NCBI GenBank assembly: GCA_025356715.1
Contig: JANXRU010000221.1
Coordinates: 1 to 9,617 of the forward strand
Reading direction: 5' to 3'
Origin: Bacteroidota bacterium
Lineage (GTDB): Bacteria; Bacteroidota; Bacteroidia; B-17B0; B-17BO
DNA: 9,617 nucleotides
Shown: in pieces, positions 1 to 6,726 of the stretch
Numbering within the stretch: the first letter of the stretch is position 1
Layout: each line of letters begins with the position of its first letter
Translations under genes and position numbers: made by a program
Notes under the pieces: model-generated
Database searches by the model: none
What the model saw: only the letters and a program-made list of their open reading frames with translations
What the model was told of the DNA's origin: nothing

Positions 1-894
1 CAAGCTTGGCAAGATCGTTTTGAATTATACCAGCAAAGTCCGGAATTTACCAAAATAAATTTCTCAATGAAACTAGATGAATTTAAACACATCTTTTTTT
101 GGGAGTATATCCATCGCTTAATTGGCCGAACAATGATGTACGTGTTTGCAATTGGTTTAATTGTTTTAATCATTAGAAAAAAAATAAAAAAAGAGATGAT
201 ATCCTCTTTAATTTTATTATTTTTTATGGGTGCTATGCAAGCTGTTATTGGTTGGTGGATGGTATATAGTGGATTACAAGACAAGCCAGCCGTAAGCCAC
301 TATAGATTAGCAACCCATTTAATGAGTGCATTTACCTTATTCGCCTTTACGTTTTGGTTTGCTTTAAAACTACTTTATCCCAAAGAACAAATAGAAGGAA
401 ATAATGGCTACAAATTAAAAGGATTATCTATTTCATTTTTTGTATTATTGATTATACAAATTATTTATGGTGCTTTCACGGCGGGTTATGTAGAGGGAGA
501 TGCTGCTAAACTTCGTCCAGGAAAAATATTTAATTCATGGCCTATGATGGGCGATTCGTGGATGCCAGAACAAGTAACGATGAAAGAAAATTTTTATTTA
601 AACTTTTTTGAAAACGCTAGCGGTATTCAATTTGTACACCGCACCTTAGCCATTCTTTTGGTTTTAGTGTTTTGTATAATTTGGTATAAATCAAATAAGC
701 TCAATTTAAATAAAGCTCAGTACATGGGAATCACTTTATTAATTTACGGCATCACTATCCAATTCATTTTAGGTGTGTTTACACTTCTTTATAATGTGCC
801 AGTTGTATTGGGTGTTTTGCACCAAACAGGCGCATTCTTTTTATTTGCTAGTACTGTATATCTAATATTTCAAGTGAGTAGAAGGAAAACTTGA
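1..894 (+). CDS. ctaA: COX15/CtaA-family heme A synthase (5' end cut off by the window)
   Basis: Heme A synthase oxidises the C8 methyl of heme O to a formyl group, giving heme A for cytochrome c oxidase; it is an integral inner-membrane protein. The reading frame is open from base 1 and reads QAWQDRFELYQQSPEF before the first ATG at 67. That stretch resembles the conserved N-terminal region of Bacteroidota COX15 proteins, so 67 is an internal Met and the true start lies upstream. The window holds 297 residues; roughly 40-60 are probably missing. Counting from the Met at 67, the conserved heme-ligand type histidines are visible: H16 in WEYIHR (with the family Glu at E13), H78/H84 in SHYRLATH, H191 in QFVHRT and H252 in VLHQTG. 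Seven or so hydrophobic helices alternate with loops, and the loop YVEGDAAKLRPGKIFNSWP matches the family's quinol-side loop. It ends 7 bp from the stop of the convergent membrane-protein gene. I see no clear terminator hairpin there. Confidence 0.93.
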   Translation, partial: QAWQDRFELYQQSPEFTKINFSMKLDEFKHIFFWEYIHRLIGRTMMYVFAIGLIVLIIRKKIKKEMISSLILLFFMGAMQAVIGWWMVYSGLQDKPAVSHYRLATHLMSAFTLFAFTFWFALKLLYPKEQIEGNNGYKLKGLSISFFVLLIIQIIYGAFTAGYVEGDAAKLRPGKIFNSWPMMGDSWMPEQVTMKENFYLNFFENASGIQFVHRTLAILLVLVFCIIWYKSNKLNLNKAQYMGITLLIYGITIQFILGVFTLLYNVPVVLGVLHQTGAFFLFASTVYLIFQVSRRKT

Positions 895-901
895 CAAAAA
901 A

Positions 902-2896
902 TTATTTCAAAACAATAAATCGTTGACCAGTATTTGCATCACTGATTTCAGATTTAACTTTTAAATAATTATTAAAATCAATGTCTAAACTTTTTGGGCA
1001 TACTAAATAAGTTATATTATTTTCTTTAATAAAATCAATTTGAATTTTTAAATCAGATTCTGGAAACAAAGAACTAGAATGTTTTTCGAAAAATCGTGCA
1101 AATGGTTTATTTGCCATACTGTTTTGCGTACAACTATGGAATTTTTTATCATCACAACACCTAATATCGAAGGGTGGGTATACTTTATTTGACATTATAA
1201 ATGGTAAATATCGGTACTCTAAAAAGTAGCTTGGGTGCTTTAAATTTGATACATAAGTTTCATCATTAAATACTGCACCTTTCGTATTTTGGATAAAATC
1301 ATTGCACGCCTTGTTAACTTCTAACACGTACTTTTTAGAAAAATTTCGTTCAGATTTTGCGATAATATCAAATGAATGCCAATGATAATAGGCGTTAGTT
1401 AAAAACGAACTGCTCAAAATAATAGTGACTATTACAGACGCGATTATTCTATTATCTTCATTGAAGAAAAAGATGATTATAGAAACACCAAACAAAATAT
1501 GCCATAAAACTATAGCTTCAGAAAAAAAATGACTAGCATCATTCATTAAATAAACTGATTTGCTAAACAGGTAAGCGCTAATCCAAATAAATCCAAATAA
1601 AATAAATGTCATTTTGTAGGAATTATTACGATTCCCTTTTTTAATCAAATAAATAACCACAATAAGAAAAGGCAAATAGTGTAAGGTAAAATAGAATGGT
1701 TCTTTGAAGCATTTAAAAAAAAGTTCAACAATGTAAAATTTGACATTATTCCCAGAAAAACTACTTAAGTCAGTATATTGATAAAGGGGCTTGGAAAAAC
1801 GATCACTTAAATTATCATTCTGATTAAGAAAATAAAATAAAATAAAAACAATGATAGTAATAACGTAATAATATATCATTCTAAAATACGGTTTCCAATT
1901 TTCTCTTTCATTATATATCTTATAAATACAAAATAAAACAACTCCCAAAAAAACAGCAGGGGCAATGCCTATAGATATAATTGGGAGACTAAGCAATACA
2001 ATTAATCCATTTTGGTTATGATTAAATAGTATAAATAAAATAAGTGTGAGCAATCCGAAACAATATATCGGAGCCATTTTTTCTCCAAAAAGTTCTAAAA
2101 CACCTTCCATATATATGTAATTAAAAGAACTATTCTCAAATAAATGAATACCTCCAATAAATAATAAGAACAACACAAACACTTTATGAAACCATTTCAC
2201 TTTACAGAAATTGTTTATTACTCCTAAAAAGCCAATTAGTAATAAAATTGTAAAAAAATTAAAGGTCACTAAATATAAACTCAGAGTATAACTTAGGTTA
2301 AAAGCCTTACTTACAAAACCATTAAACCATAATTCATAATAATGATAAGGTGTAGGATATTGATAGCAATTACTAATTAAGTTGGAAGTAATAAAGGTGT
2401 TCTCAAAACCAGTTTGAACCAAACATTTAGAGATTTCTGCATAATAACAATTATCGATTAAAAGGTTTCTAATTGGAAATTCATCATATTGAAGAATTAA
2501 ACTACACCTCCAAATAAAAACGGGAATAATGACAATAAGCAGGCCGAAAATGAATTTATAATCCATTCGAGGGCCAATTTCACGATTTAAAGAAACTATA
2601 GAATTTTTAGGAAACTGCTTTTTTATGAGATATTTTTCAATTAAATAAAATAAGAAAAGCAATATAAAAAGGAGATTAATTGTTCTTCCTTTAGAATAAA
2701 ATAGTGATACAACTAGTATGATAAAAGTTGCTCCTATTATACATTTACAAAAAAGTAGTAGGTACAAGTTTTGAATAGAAGAATTTGGTTTAATAATGCT
2801 CCATATAAAATGCCCAACAGTATATGTAGCAACTAAGGTCAACAATAAAATCCCAAAATATAGAATAGCTATGGTTAGTGTATTACTATATTCCAT
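902..2896 (-). CDS. Polytopic membrane protein of unknown function, possibly GT-C-type glycosyltransferase
   Basis: I do not recognise a specific family for this 664-residue protein. About 13 hydrophobic helices are visible, at roughly residues 7-28, 42-68, 72-92, 113-133, 202-228, 236-252, 276-292, 297-324, 341-357, 400-418, 427-447, 459-478 and 482-503. A soluble C-terminal domain of about 160 residues follows. The first large loop (about 134-200) carries acidic and aromatic residues (YDEF at 137-140, DNCYYAEISKCL at 148-159, PYHYYELW at 183-190). A first extracytoplasmic loop with acidic residues, many helices and a soluble C-terminus is the general plan of GT-C lipid-sugar-dependent glycosyltransferases, so that is my best guess, by architecture only. 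The C-terminal domain has a cysteine cluster (C580, C581, C589). The ATG at 2894-2896 is used; the upstream gene on the same strand ends 39 bp before it, so the two may be co-transcribed. Alternatives are an O-antigen-type enzyme or an unrelated permease. Confidence 0.85.
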   Translation of the reverse strand: MEYSNTLTIAILYFGILLLTLVATYTVGHFIWSIIKPNSSIQNLYLLLFCKCIIGATFIILVVSLFYSKGRTINLLFILLFLFYLIEKYLIKKQFPKNSIVSLNREIGPRMDYKFIFGLLIVIIPVFIWRCSLILQYDEFPIRNLLIDNCYYAEISKCLVQTGFENTFITSNLISNCYQYPTPYHYYELWFNGFVSKAFNLSYTLSLYLVTFNFFTILLLIGFLGVINNFCKVKWFHKVFVLFLLFIGGIHLFENSSFNYIYMEGVLELFGEKMAPIYCFGLLTLILFILFNHNQNGLIVLLSLPIISIGIAPAVFLGVVLFCIYKIYNERENWKPYFRMIYYYVITIIVFILFYFLNQNDNLSDRFSKPLYQYTDLSSFSGNNVKFYIVELFFKCFKEPFYFTLHYLPFLIVVIYLIKKGNRNNSYKMTFILFGFIWISAYLFSKSVYLMNDASHFFSEAIVLWHILFGVSIIIFFFNEDNRIIASVIVTIILSSSFLTNAYYHWHSFDIIAKSERNFSKKYVLEVNKACNDFIQNTKGAVFNDETYVSNLKHPSYFLEYRYLPFIMSNKVYPPFDIRCCDDKKFHSCTQNSMANKPFARFFEKHSSSLFPESDLKIQIDFIKENNITYLVCPKSLDIDFNNYLKVKSEISDANTGQRFIVLK

Positions 2897-2906
2897 AAAT
2901 TTTAAA

Positions 2907-2926
2907 ACAAATTATTTGTCAAATTA
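2907..2926. repeat. Short overlapping inverted and direct repeats upstream of the membrane-protein gene
   Basis: In the 39-bp gap between the TlpA-like gene and the membrane-protein gene, ACAAAT and ATTTGT form a perfect 6-bp inverted repeat around one base (2907-2919). CAAATTA occurs twice in direct orientation (2908-2914 and 2920-2926), 12 bp apart. On the minus strand this reads as two TAATTTG copies, each one base short of the Bacteroidota TAnnTTTG -7 box. It could be an operator or a weak promoter, but chance is plausible in such AT-rich DNA. Confidence 0.3.
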
Positions 2927-2935
2927 GTTGCGAAC

Positions 2936-4348
2936 CTATCTTATTCCAGTAATCGTATTTTTTCTCTTTGGCCTAAATAGAGCATAAAACTTATATTCAA
3001 TCCCTTCACTTGGTGTTAAAGCAGGAGATTGGACTAATTGCATTTGCTGATTAATAAAAAAATAACCAGATAAAGAAGTTATACAAAAACTTTGCTTTGC
3101 ATTACTACTTTTATCTTGATGCAAAATTATCCAATCCAATTTAGGGTTTAATTTCAAATAGTGTTTGTAGGCTTTTACACTGTCATCTAAGCATATACTA
3201 ACAAAAGTTACCTTATCATTAAATTTCTTTTTAAGGTCGGCTATTTTTTGCATTTCTTTTAAACTGATATCACTTTCAGTTGAAAAGAAATTTAAGTACA
3301 CATATTTATCTTTATAATTAGATAAATTTACTTTCATGCCTGCCTTGTCGTTAGCAACAAAATCAGGTGCAGGAGCGCCAGGCTGTAATTGATAAATCGT
3401 TTGCAAAATATTCTTAGAGATTTTTTTATTTTGAGGAAAAGTCGTTTCCCTATTTAATTGCTCGATGACACTTTGCACTTGTTTTTTTTCGAAATCCGGG
3501 CTATAATAACAATCAATTAGGCCTTTCAAAATTACTAATTCCTTAATAGTATCATTTGAAATGGATTTATCAGAATTAAATTGGTTACGTAAATCATTAT
3601 AATCGGCAAAGGCATTAATGCTATTAAAAATAGATCCGCCTGTTTTAGTGGATGAAAATGCTTTTAAATACCCTTTAAAATGGGTGTTGAAAAAATCCAT
3701 ATACTCAAAATTATCATATAATATAGGTTTTTTATCAATGTATTGCTTTTGTAAATAGGCTTTACTACGAGATGTATTTGAAAAAAAATTAGCAAAAGAA
3801 TATTCTACGTAATTTTTAAAATAACTATTCTTTGTATTTTTATAACGCTTTCGAGTCGCCAATAAAAACGTATCTAATAAAGAATTTATTTTAGAAGGCG
3901 ATAAATAACGCTGATTGGCTTTAGCAAAGTAAGTATTGTATTGCTCATTAAAGTCAATAATCAAGGCGTTTAATTCTGTGCTGTCTTTTCCATAAACGGA
4001 TATGTTGGCTTTAGATTCAGTTCCTTCTACATTATTAAACGTAGAATCGGCTTGAGGAAAATAAATACCATATACAAAGTTTGGTTGAATGTATATTTTT
4101 CCAACCAGATTATTAATGCTAATTAAAATTGGTTTTGTTGTTTGTATTTGAATTTTTAATTCAAAGTAACCATCTTTATCAATCGTATCAATACTTTCCT
4201 TGGTTTTCGTAAAAGTTACAAAATCCGAATAATCACTTAATACAATTTCTTTTCCAATATGTGAAGCATGTGCTTTACCTTTAATAGTAACGTTTTGTGA
4301 AACGCCATTAAAACAAACAAAGGTTAAAAGAATGAATAGAATACGCAT
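2936..4348 (-). CDS. Secreted TlpA/ResA-like thioredoxin-fold protein with DUF4369-like N-terminus, CxxC lost
   Basis: This is a 470-residue exported protein, probably periplasmic. Residues 1-18 (MRILFILLTFVCFNGVSQ) form a signal peptide with a hydrophobic core and a likely cut after Gln18; the Cys in it is not in a good lipobox. A beta-rich region at about 19-105 (VTIKGKA, then IDKDGYFELK) resembles DUF4369, found in front of many Bacteroidota TlpA-like proteins. A mostly helical middle follows, and a thioredoxin/AhpC-TSA-like domain at about 325-470 begins with PGAPAPDF. The block equivalent to FWASWCPPCRKEM reads FFSTESDISLKEM (353-365), so both active-site cysteines are serines (S359, S362; both AGT codons at 3263-3274). 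The cis-Pro loop (normally LPxYxxID) reads LSGYFFIN. It is therefore unlikely to be a disulfide reductase and may serve binding or structure. The start is taken at 4346-4348 because a 25-residue upstream extension to 4423 would bury the signal peptide and overlap rsmD. Confidence 0.85.
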   Translation of the reverse strand: MRILFILLTFVCFNGVSQNVTIKGKAHASHIGKEIVLSDYSDFVTFTKTKESIDTIDKDGYFELKIQIQTTKPILISINNLVGKIYIQPNFVYGIYFPQADSTFNNVEGTESKANISVYGKDSTELNALIIDFNEQYNTYFAKANQRYLSPSKINSLLDTFLLATRKRYKNTKNSYFKNYVEYSFANFFSNTSRSKAYLQKQYIDKKPILYDNFEYMDFFNTHFKGYLKAFSSTKTGGSIFNSINAFADYNDLRNQFNSDKSISNDTIKELVILKGLIDCYYSPDFEKKQVQSVIEQLNRETTFPQNKKISKNILQTIYQLQPGAPAPDFVANDKAGMKVNLSNYKDKYVYLNFFSTESDISLKEMQKIADLKKKFNDKVTFVSICLDDSVKAYKHYLKLNPKLDWIILHQDKSSNAKQSFCITSLSGYFFINQQMQLVQSPALTPSEGIEYKFYALFRPKRKNTITGIR

Positions 4349-4361
4349 ATTTATATAATGC

Positions 4362-4369
4362 CAAATATA
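4362..4369 (-). promoter_or_regulatory. Candidate -7 box of a promoter for the TlpA-like gene
   Basis: The minus strand reads TATATTTG here, an exact match to the Bacteroidota -7 consensus TAnnTTTG, in the 64-bp gap after rsmD. It sits 13 bp upstream of the chosen ATG, implying a very short leader. I see no good TTG at the expected distance for the -33 element, so this is only a candidate. It fits the shorter, signal-peptide start rather than the upstream one. Confidence 0.35.
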
Positions 4370-4412
4370 AGATAAGTTACAATAATAAAACAGATGATAA
4401 CCTAAAGAAATG

Positions 4413-4955
4413 TTAATCCACACTTTTTCTAAAAAAACTAAAATTTACGTTTCCGTATTTTCTACTATCTATAAAATAATTTTTTTCACTTAAGTTTGTT
4501 TGAATACCATGCTCAATAATAAGCCATCCATTTTCATTTAATAAATTATGTTTAAAAATTAAATCACTTATAGAATCAATATTTGGCAGTTCATACGGAG
4601 GGTCCGCAAAAACAATATCGTAGGATGAATGAGCTTTTTCAAGATATTTGAACACATCTGCTCTTTCAGTAAAAATCGAGTTTAATTTAAACATCTTAGC
4701 GGTATCTCTTAAAAAATTCAAACAAGGCGAGTGCATATCAATTGCAGTTACTTTTTTAGCGCCTCGAGAAGCGAACTCTAATGCAATATTTCCTGTTCCT
4801 GAAAATAAATCTAAAACTAAACAATCTTCAAAGTCAATGCGATTATTTAAAATATTAAATAATCCTTCCTTAGCAAAATCAGTGGTTGGCCTAACGGGTA
4901 AGTTTTTAGGTGCTTGTATTACTTTTCCTCTGAGTGTTCCGCCTATTATTCGCAA
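4413..4955 (-). CDS. rsmD: 16S rRNA (guanine(966)-N(2))-methyltransferase RsmD
   Basis: RsmD methylates the exocyclic N2 of G966 in 16S rRNA, using S-adenosylmethionine, in the cytoplasm during 30S assembly. The 180-residue length is normal for the family. Visible landmarks are the N-terminal MRIIGGTLRGK, the conserved RPTTDFAKEGLFNIL segment (22-36), SAM-binding motif I LDLFSGTGNIALE (48-60), an acidic residue after strand 2 (AIDMHS, 71-76) and the catalytic motif DPPY (118-121). The start codon is TTG (4953-4955), chosen because it gives the canonical family N-terminus directly; the next Met, at residue 74, lies well inside the domain. The last 10 bases of the upstream DUF3822 gene overlap this start, which suggests translational coupling. 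The stop is 64 bp before the next gene. Confidence 0.95.
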   Translation of the reverse strand: MRIIGGTLRGKVIQAPKNLPVRPTTDFAKEGLFNILNNRIDFEDCLVLDLFSGTGNIALEFASRGAKKVTAIDMHSPCLNFLRDTAKMFKLNSIFTERADVFKYLEKAHSSYDIVFADPPYELPNIDSISDLIFKHNLLNENGWLIIEHGIQTNLSEKNYFIDSRKYGNVNFSFFRKSVD

Positions 4956-5776
4956 AATAATCTATTTAATAATGTGTAATTATAATGTTGGGGCATACCT
5001 GTTAAATGCTGCCAATCAAGCGTTTTATGCCCTGTACCCAAGCGGACATGTTTAACATATTTTTTTAATGAGATCATTAATTCTGAATTCGCTTCAATAT
5101 TGCCAATCACACTTAATAAAGCTGTTAAAGGGTTTAATTGATACTGCTCCATAATAAATAGAATATAATATAGCACATCCTCATTTGTTTTAATGGCGTA
5201 TTGATTAACTAATAGTAATTGTTGGTTCTGTTTAACTATGATTTCGATAGTGTGCTCTCTAATGTAAATAAGCATATTTTCTTTAGTCAATTCTTCAGAA
5301 TTAAGCATTAACCTTGACAATAATGTACTATTATGCTTTAGTTGATGTTGAGGAAATAATTTATCTAACACCGATTTTATGGATTCATTTACTGAATATA
5401 TTAATTTGATTGATGTATTTATTTCGTCGGTTAAAACTAAATCATTTCCAATATCGCCACAATTAAATCCCAACAAATCACGCGTATTTGTTGACTCATA
5501 AAAAGGGGTTGGACATAGTGTAAAGTTTGAACTCACATCATTAACTAATACTTTCTTATATGATTTTTTCGAAAATCCAAAATGGTTAATCGCCAAAAAT
5601 ATTTGATCTGATATGCTTTTAGCTACAGTATTATCAAAAGGAAACGAACATATATAAACAGGACAATTGGTTTCGCTTTTCAGCTCACAAAATTGGATCG
5701 AGCTTGCTGACACTTCAATAACTAAGGTATCTGCCAATCCTGAAGATTGACCATATGATAGAGATTGTGTATGCAT
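4946..5776 (-). CDS. DUF3822 family protein
   Basis: The function is unknown. The length (276 residues from this start), the sequence character and the position directly before rsmD match the DUF3822 family, which is largely confined to Bacteroidota; from memory a structure in this family was described as having an actin-like ATPase (ASKHA) fold. Two similar halves can be seen. The first begins with a strand and turn, TLVIEVSASSIQFCEL (17-32 in this numbering). The second begins NMLIYIREHTIEIIVK (167-182), the kind of repeated strand pattern found in ASKHA proteins. No obvious nucleotide-binding glycine motif is intact, so I would not claim ATPase activity. There is no signal peptide or membrane segment, so it should be cytoplasmic. 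The start is uncertain: ATG at 5774-5776 is preferred, but a GTG at 5786-5788 adds four residues in frame. It overlaps rsmD by 10 bp, implying a shared transcript and perhaps a shared task in ribosome maturation. Confidence 0.85.
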   Translation of the reverse strand: MHTQSLSYGQSSGLADTLVIEVSASSIQFCELKSETNCPVYICSFPFDNTVAKSISDQIFLAINHFGFSKKSYKKVLVNDVSSNFTLCPTPFYESTNTRDLLGFNCGDIGNDLVLTDEINTSIKLIYSVNESIKSVLDKLFPQHQLKHNSTLLSRLMLNSEELTKENMLIYIREHTIEIIVKQNQQLLLVNQYAIKTNEDVLYYILFIMEQYQLNPLTALLSVIGNIEANSELMISLKKYVKHVRLGTGHKTLDWQHLTGMPQHYNYTLLNRLFCE

Positions 5777-5792
5777 TTCAGATGTCACTAAT

Positions 5793-5810
5793 GTTTTGTA
5801 TTTACAAAAC
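5793..5810. repeat. Perfect 18-bp palindrome (8-bp arms) in the DUF3822-rsmD promoter region
   Basis: GTTTTGTA and TACAAAAC are perfect reverse complements separated by TT. The element lies 16 bp upstream of the preferred ATG of the DUF3822 gene and overlaps a candidate -7 box on the minus strand. Its size and symmetry suit a homodimeric repressor operator. It has only four G/C pairs and no trailing T-run suited to a terminator. No regulator for it is encoded in the window. Confidence 0.4.
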
Positions 5811-5812
5811 TA
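5805..5812 (-). promoter_or_regulatory. Candidate -7 box of the promoter for DUF3822-rsmD
   Basis: The minus strand reads TAGTTTTG, an exact match to TAnnTTTG. Transcription would begin around 5798, leaving about 20 bases of leader before the ATG at 5776. I find no TTG 17-23 bases upstream, so the -33 element is poor. The box overlaps one arm of the 18-bp palindrome, so a protein bound there would be expected to block this promoter. Confidence 0.4.
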
Positions 5813-5918
5813 AGTTAATATTTAGGAGTATGGAAATTAATTATCAATATTTTAATAAATAGCTTTCTTTAAGATTATAAAATAAAAGTAGTAACTATAA
5901 CGAAATAGAGTTTTAGTC

Positions 5919-6683
5919 TTACTTAAAATTAAGTTGTCTGAAAAACTCGCTGCAAATAATACCGCAAGCATTAGCAGCATTTAAGGATTCACTTCCGTTG
6001 TTAGATGAAGCAGGGATAGTAACTGGTTGTGTTATTTGTTTTAATATATCTTGTGAAATACCATTTGCTTCATTACCAATAATAATAACCCCATGTTTTA
6101 AAGTCGAGGTATAAATATTTTGCCCATCTAAAACAGCTCCATAAATAGGTATATCTTTTAAATGAGATTGTAGTTTGTCAAATTCCAAATAAACCACATT
6201 AACCCTTATTACTGCACCCATACTAGATTGCAATGTTTTTGGGTTATATAATTCTGTTGTAGTAGGAGAACAAATGACTTGCTTAATCCCAAACCAATCC
6301 GCTATTCGGATAATCGTCCCTAAATTTCCTGGATCTCGAATAGCATCTAGATAAAGAGTGGTTTCTGTATTTAATAATTCGACGTTTAAATGTTGTTTTT
6401 GAGATCTAACTAACGCTAAAACTTGATTAGGATTAGTTTGCAAACTAATTTTCTTTAATTCTTCTTCAGAAATTTCATTGATTTCGATTCTTGATTTTTC
6501 AAGAATATGCTTGTTAAACTCAATAAAATCAATGGTAGCATAAATAACTTTTATTTCAAAAGAGCCTTCGTTTAAAAATTCGAGCACTAATTTTAAACCT
6601 TCTATTACAAATAACCCTTCCTGCTCTCTATTTTTTTTAGAATGCAATGATTGAATATACTTTATCTGGTTTTTACTAATCAT
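5919..6683 (-). CDS. TrmH/SpoU-family RNA 2'-O-ribose methyltransferase
   Basis: This is a 254-residue cytoplasmic SPOUT enzyme that would methylate a ribose 2'-OH in rRNA or tRNA with S-adenosylmethionine. The N-terminal substrate-binding part (about 1-95) starts MISKNQIKYIQSLHSKKNRE and contains EGLFVIEGLKLV, typical of the TsnR/RlmB branch. All three SpoU motifs are visible: motif 1 RDPGNLGTIIRIADWFG (116-132, with Asn120 and the catalytic-type Arg126), motif 2 IIIGNEANGIS (200-210) and motif 3 SESLNAANACGI (231-242), which together form the trefoil-knot SAM site. The exact target nucleotide cannot be read from sequence, so no symbol is given. The ATG is at 6681-6683. The gene is divergent from tamL across 43 bp. 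On the minus strand TATAGTTG (6703-6710) is one mismatch from a -7 box. About 142 bp separate it from the DUF3822 gene downstream, which has its own candidate promoter. Confidence 0.93.
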   Translation of the reverse strand: MISKNQIKYIQSLHSKKNREQEGLFVIEGLKLVLEFLNEGSFEIKVIYATIDFIEFNKHILEKSRIEINEISEEELKKISLQTNPNQVLALVRSQKQHLNVELLNTETTLYLDAIRDPGNLGTIIRIADWFGIKQVICSPTTTELYNPKTLQSSMGAVIRVNVVYLEFDKLQSHLKDIPIYGAVLDGQNIYTSTLKHGVIIIGNEANGISQDILKQITQPVTIPASSNNGSESLNAANACGIICSEFFRQLNFK

Positions 6684-6711
6684 TATTAAAGACTAAATTA
6701 GCCAACTATAA

Positions 6712-6717
6712 ATGTAA
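6712..6717 (+). other. In-frame ATG-TAA start-stop just upstream of the tamL TTG start
   Basis: ATG (6712-6714) is followed at once by TAA (6715-6717), in the same frame as tamL, whose first usable start is the TTG at 6727. If the TAA were a sense codon, the protein would begin with five extra residues (M-x-L-I-Q). It may be a broken ancestral start, a minimal start-stop element affecting initiation, or chance. Confidence 0.4.
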
Positions 6718-6726
6718 TTAATACAA

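Noticed and set aside
894..920. Shared bidirectional terminator between ctaA and the membrane-protein gene
   Set aside because: Only a 5-bp A/T stem (TTATT/AATAA) can be drawn, largely inside the coding end of the minus-strand gene.
4295..4348. Lipoprotein signal in the TlpA-like protein
   Set aside because: The Cys in FVCFNG has Val at -1 and lies within the hydrophobic core; cleavage after VSQ by signal peptidase I fits better.
4349..4423. 25-residue N-terminal extension of the TlpA-like protein
   Set aside because: It would put a signal peptide inside the protein and overlap rsmD; the Met at 4348 begins a textbook signal peptide.
4648..5055. 135-codon open frame on the plus strand
   Set aside because: It lies antisense across rsmD and the end of the DUF3822 gene, both with clear family motifs or context; its translation shows no domain.
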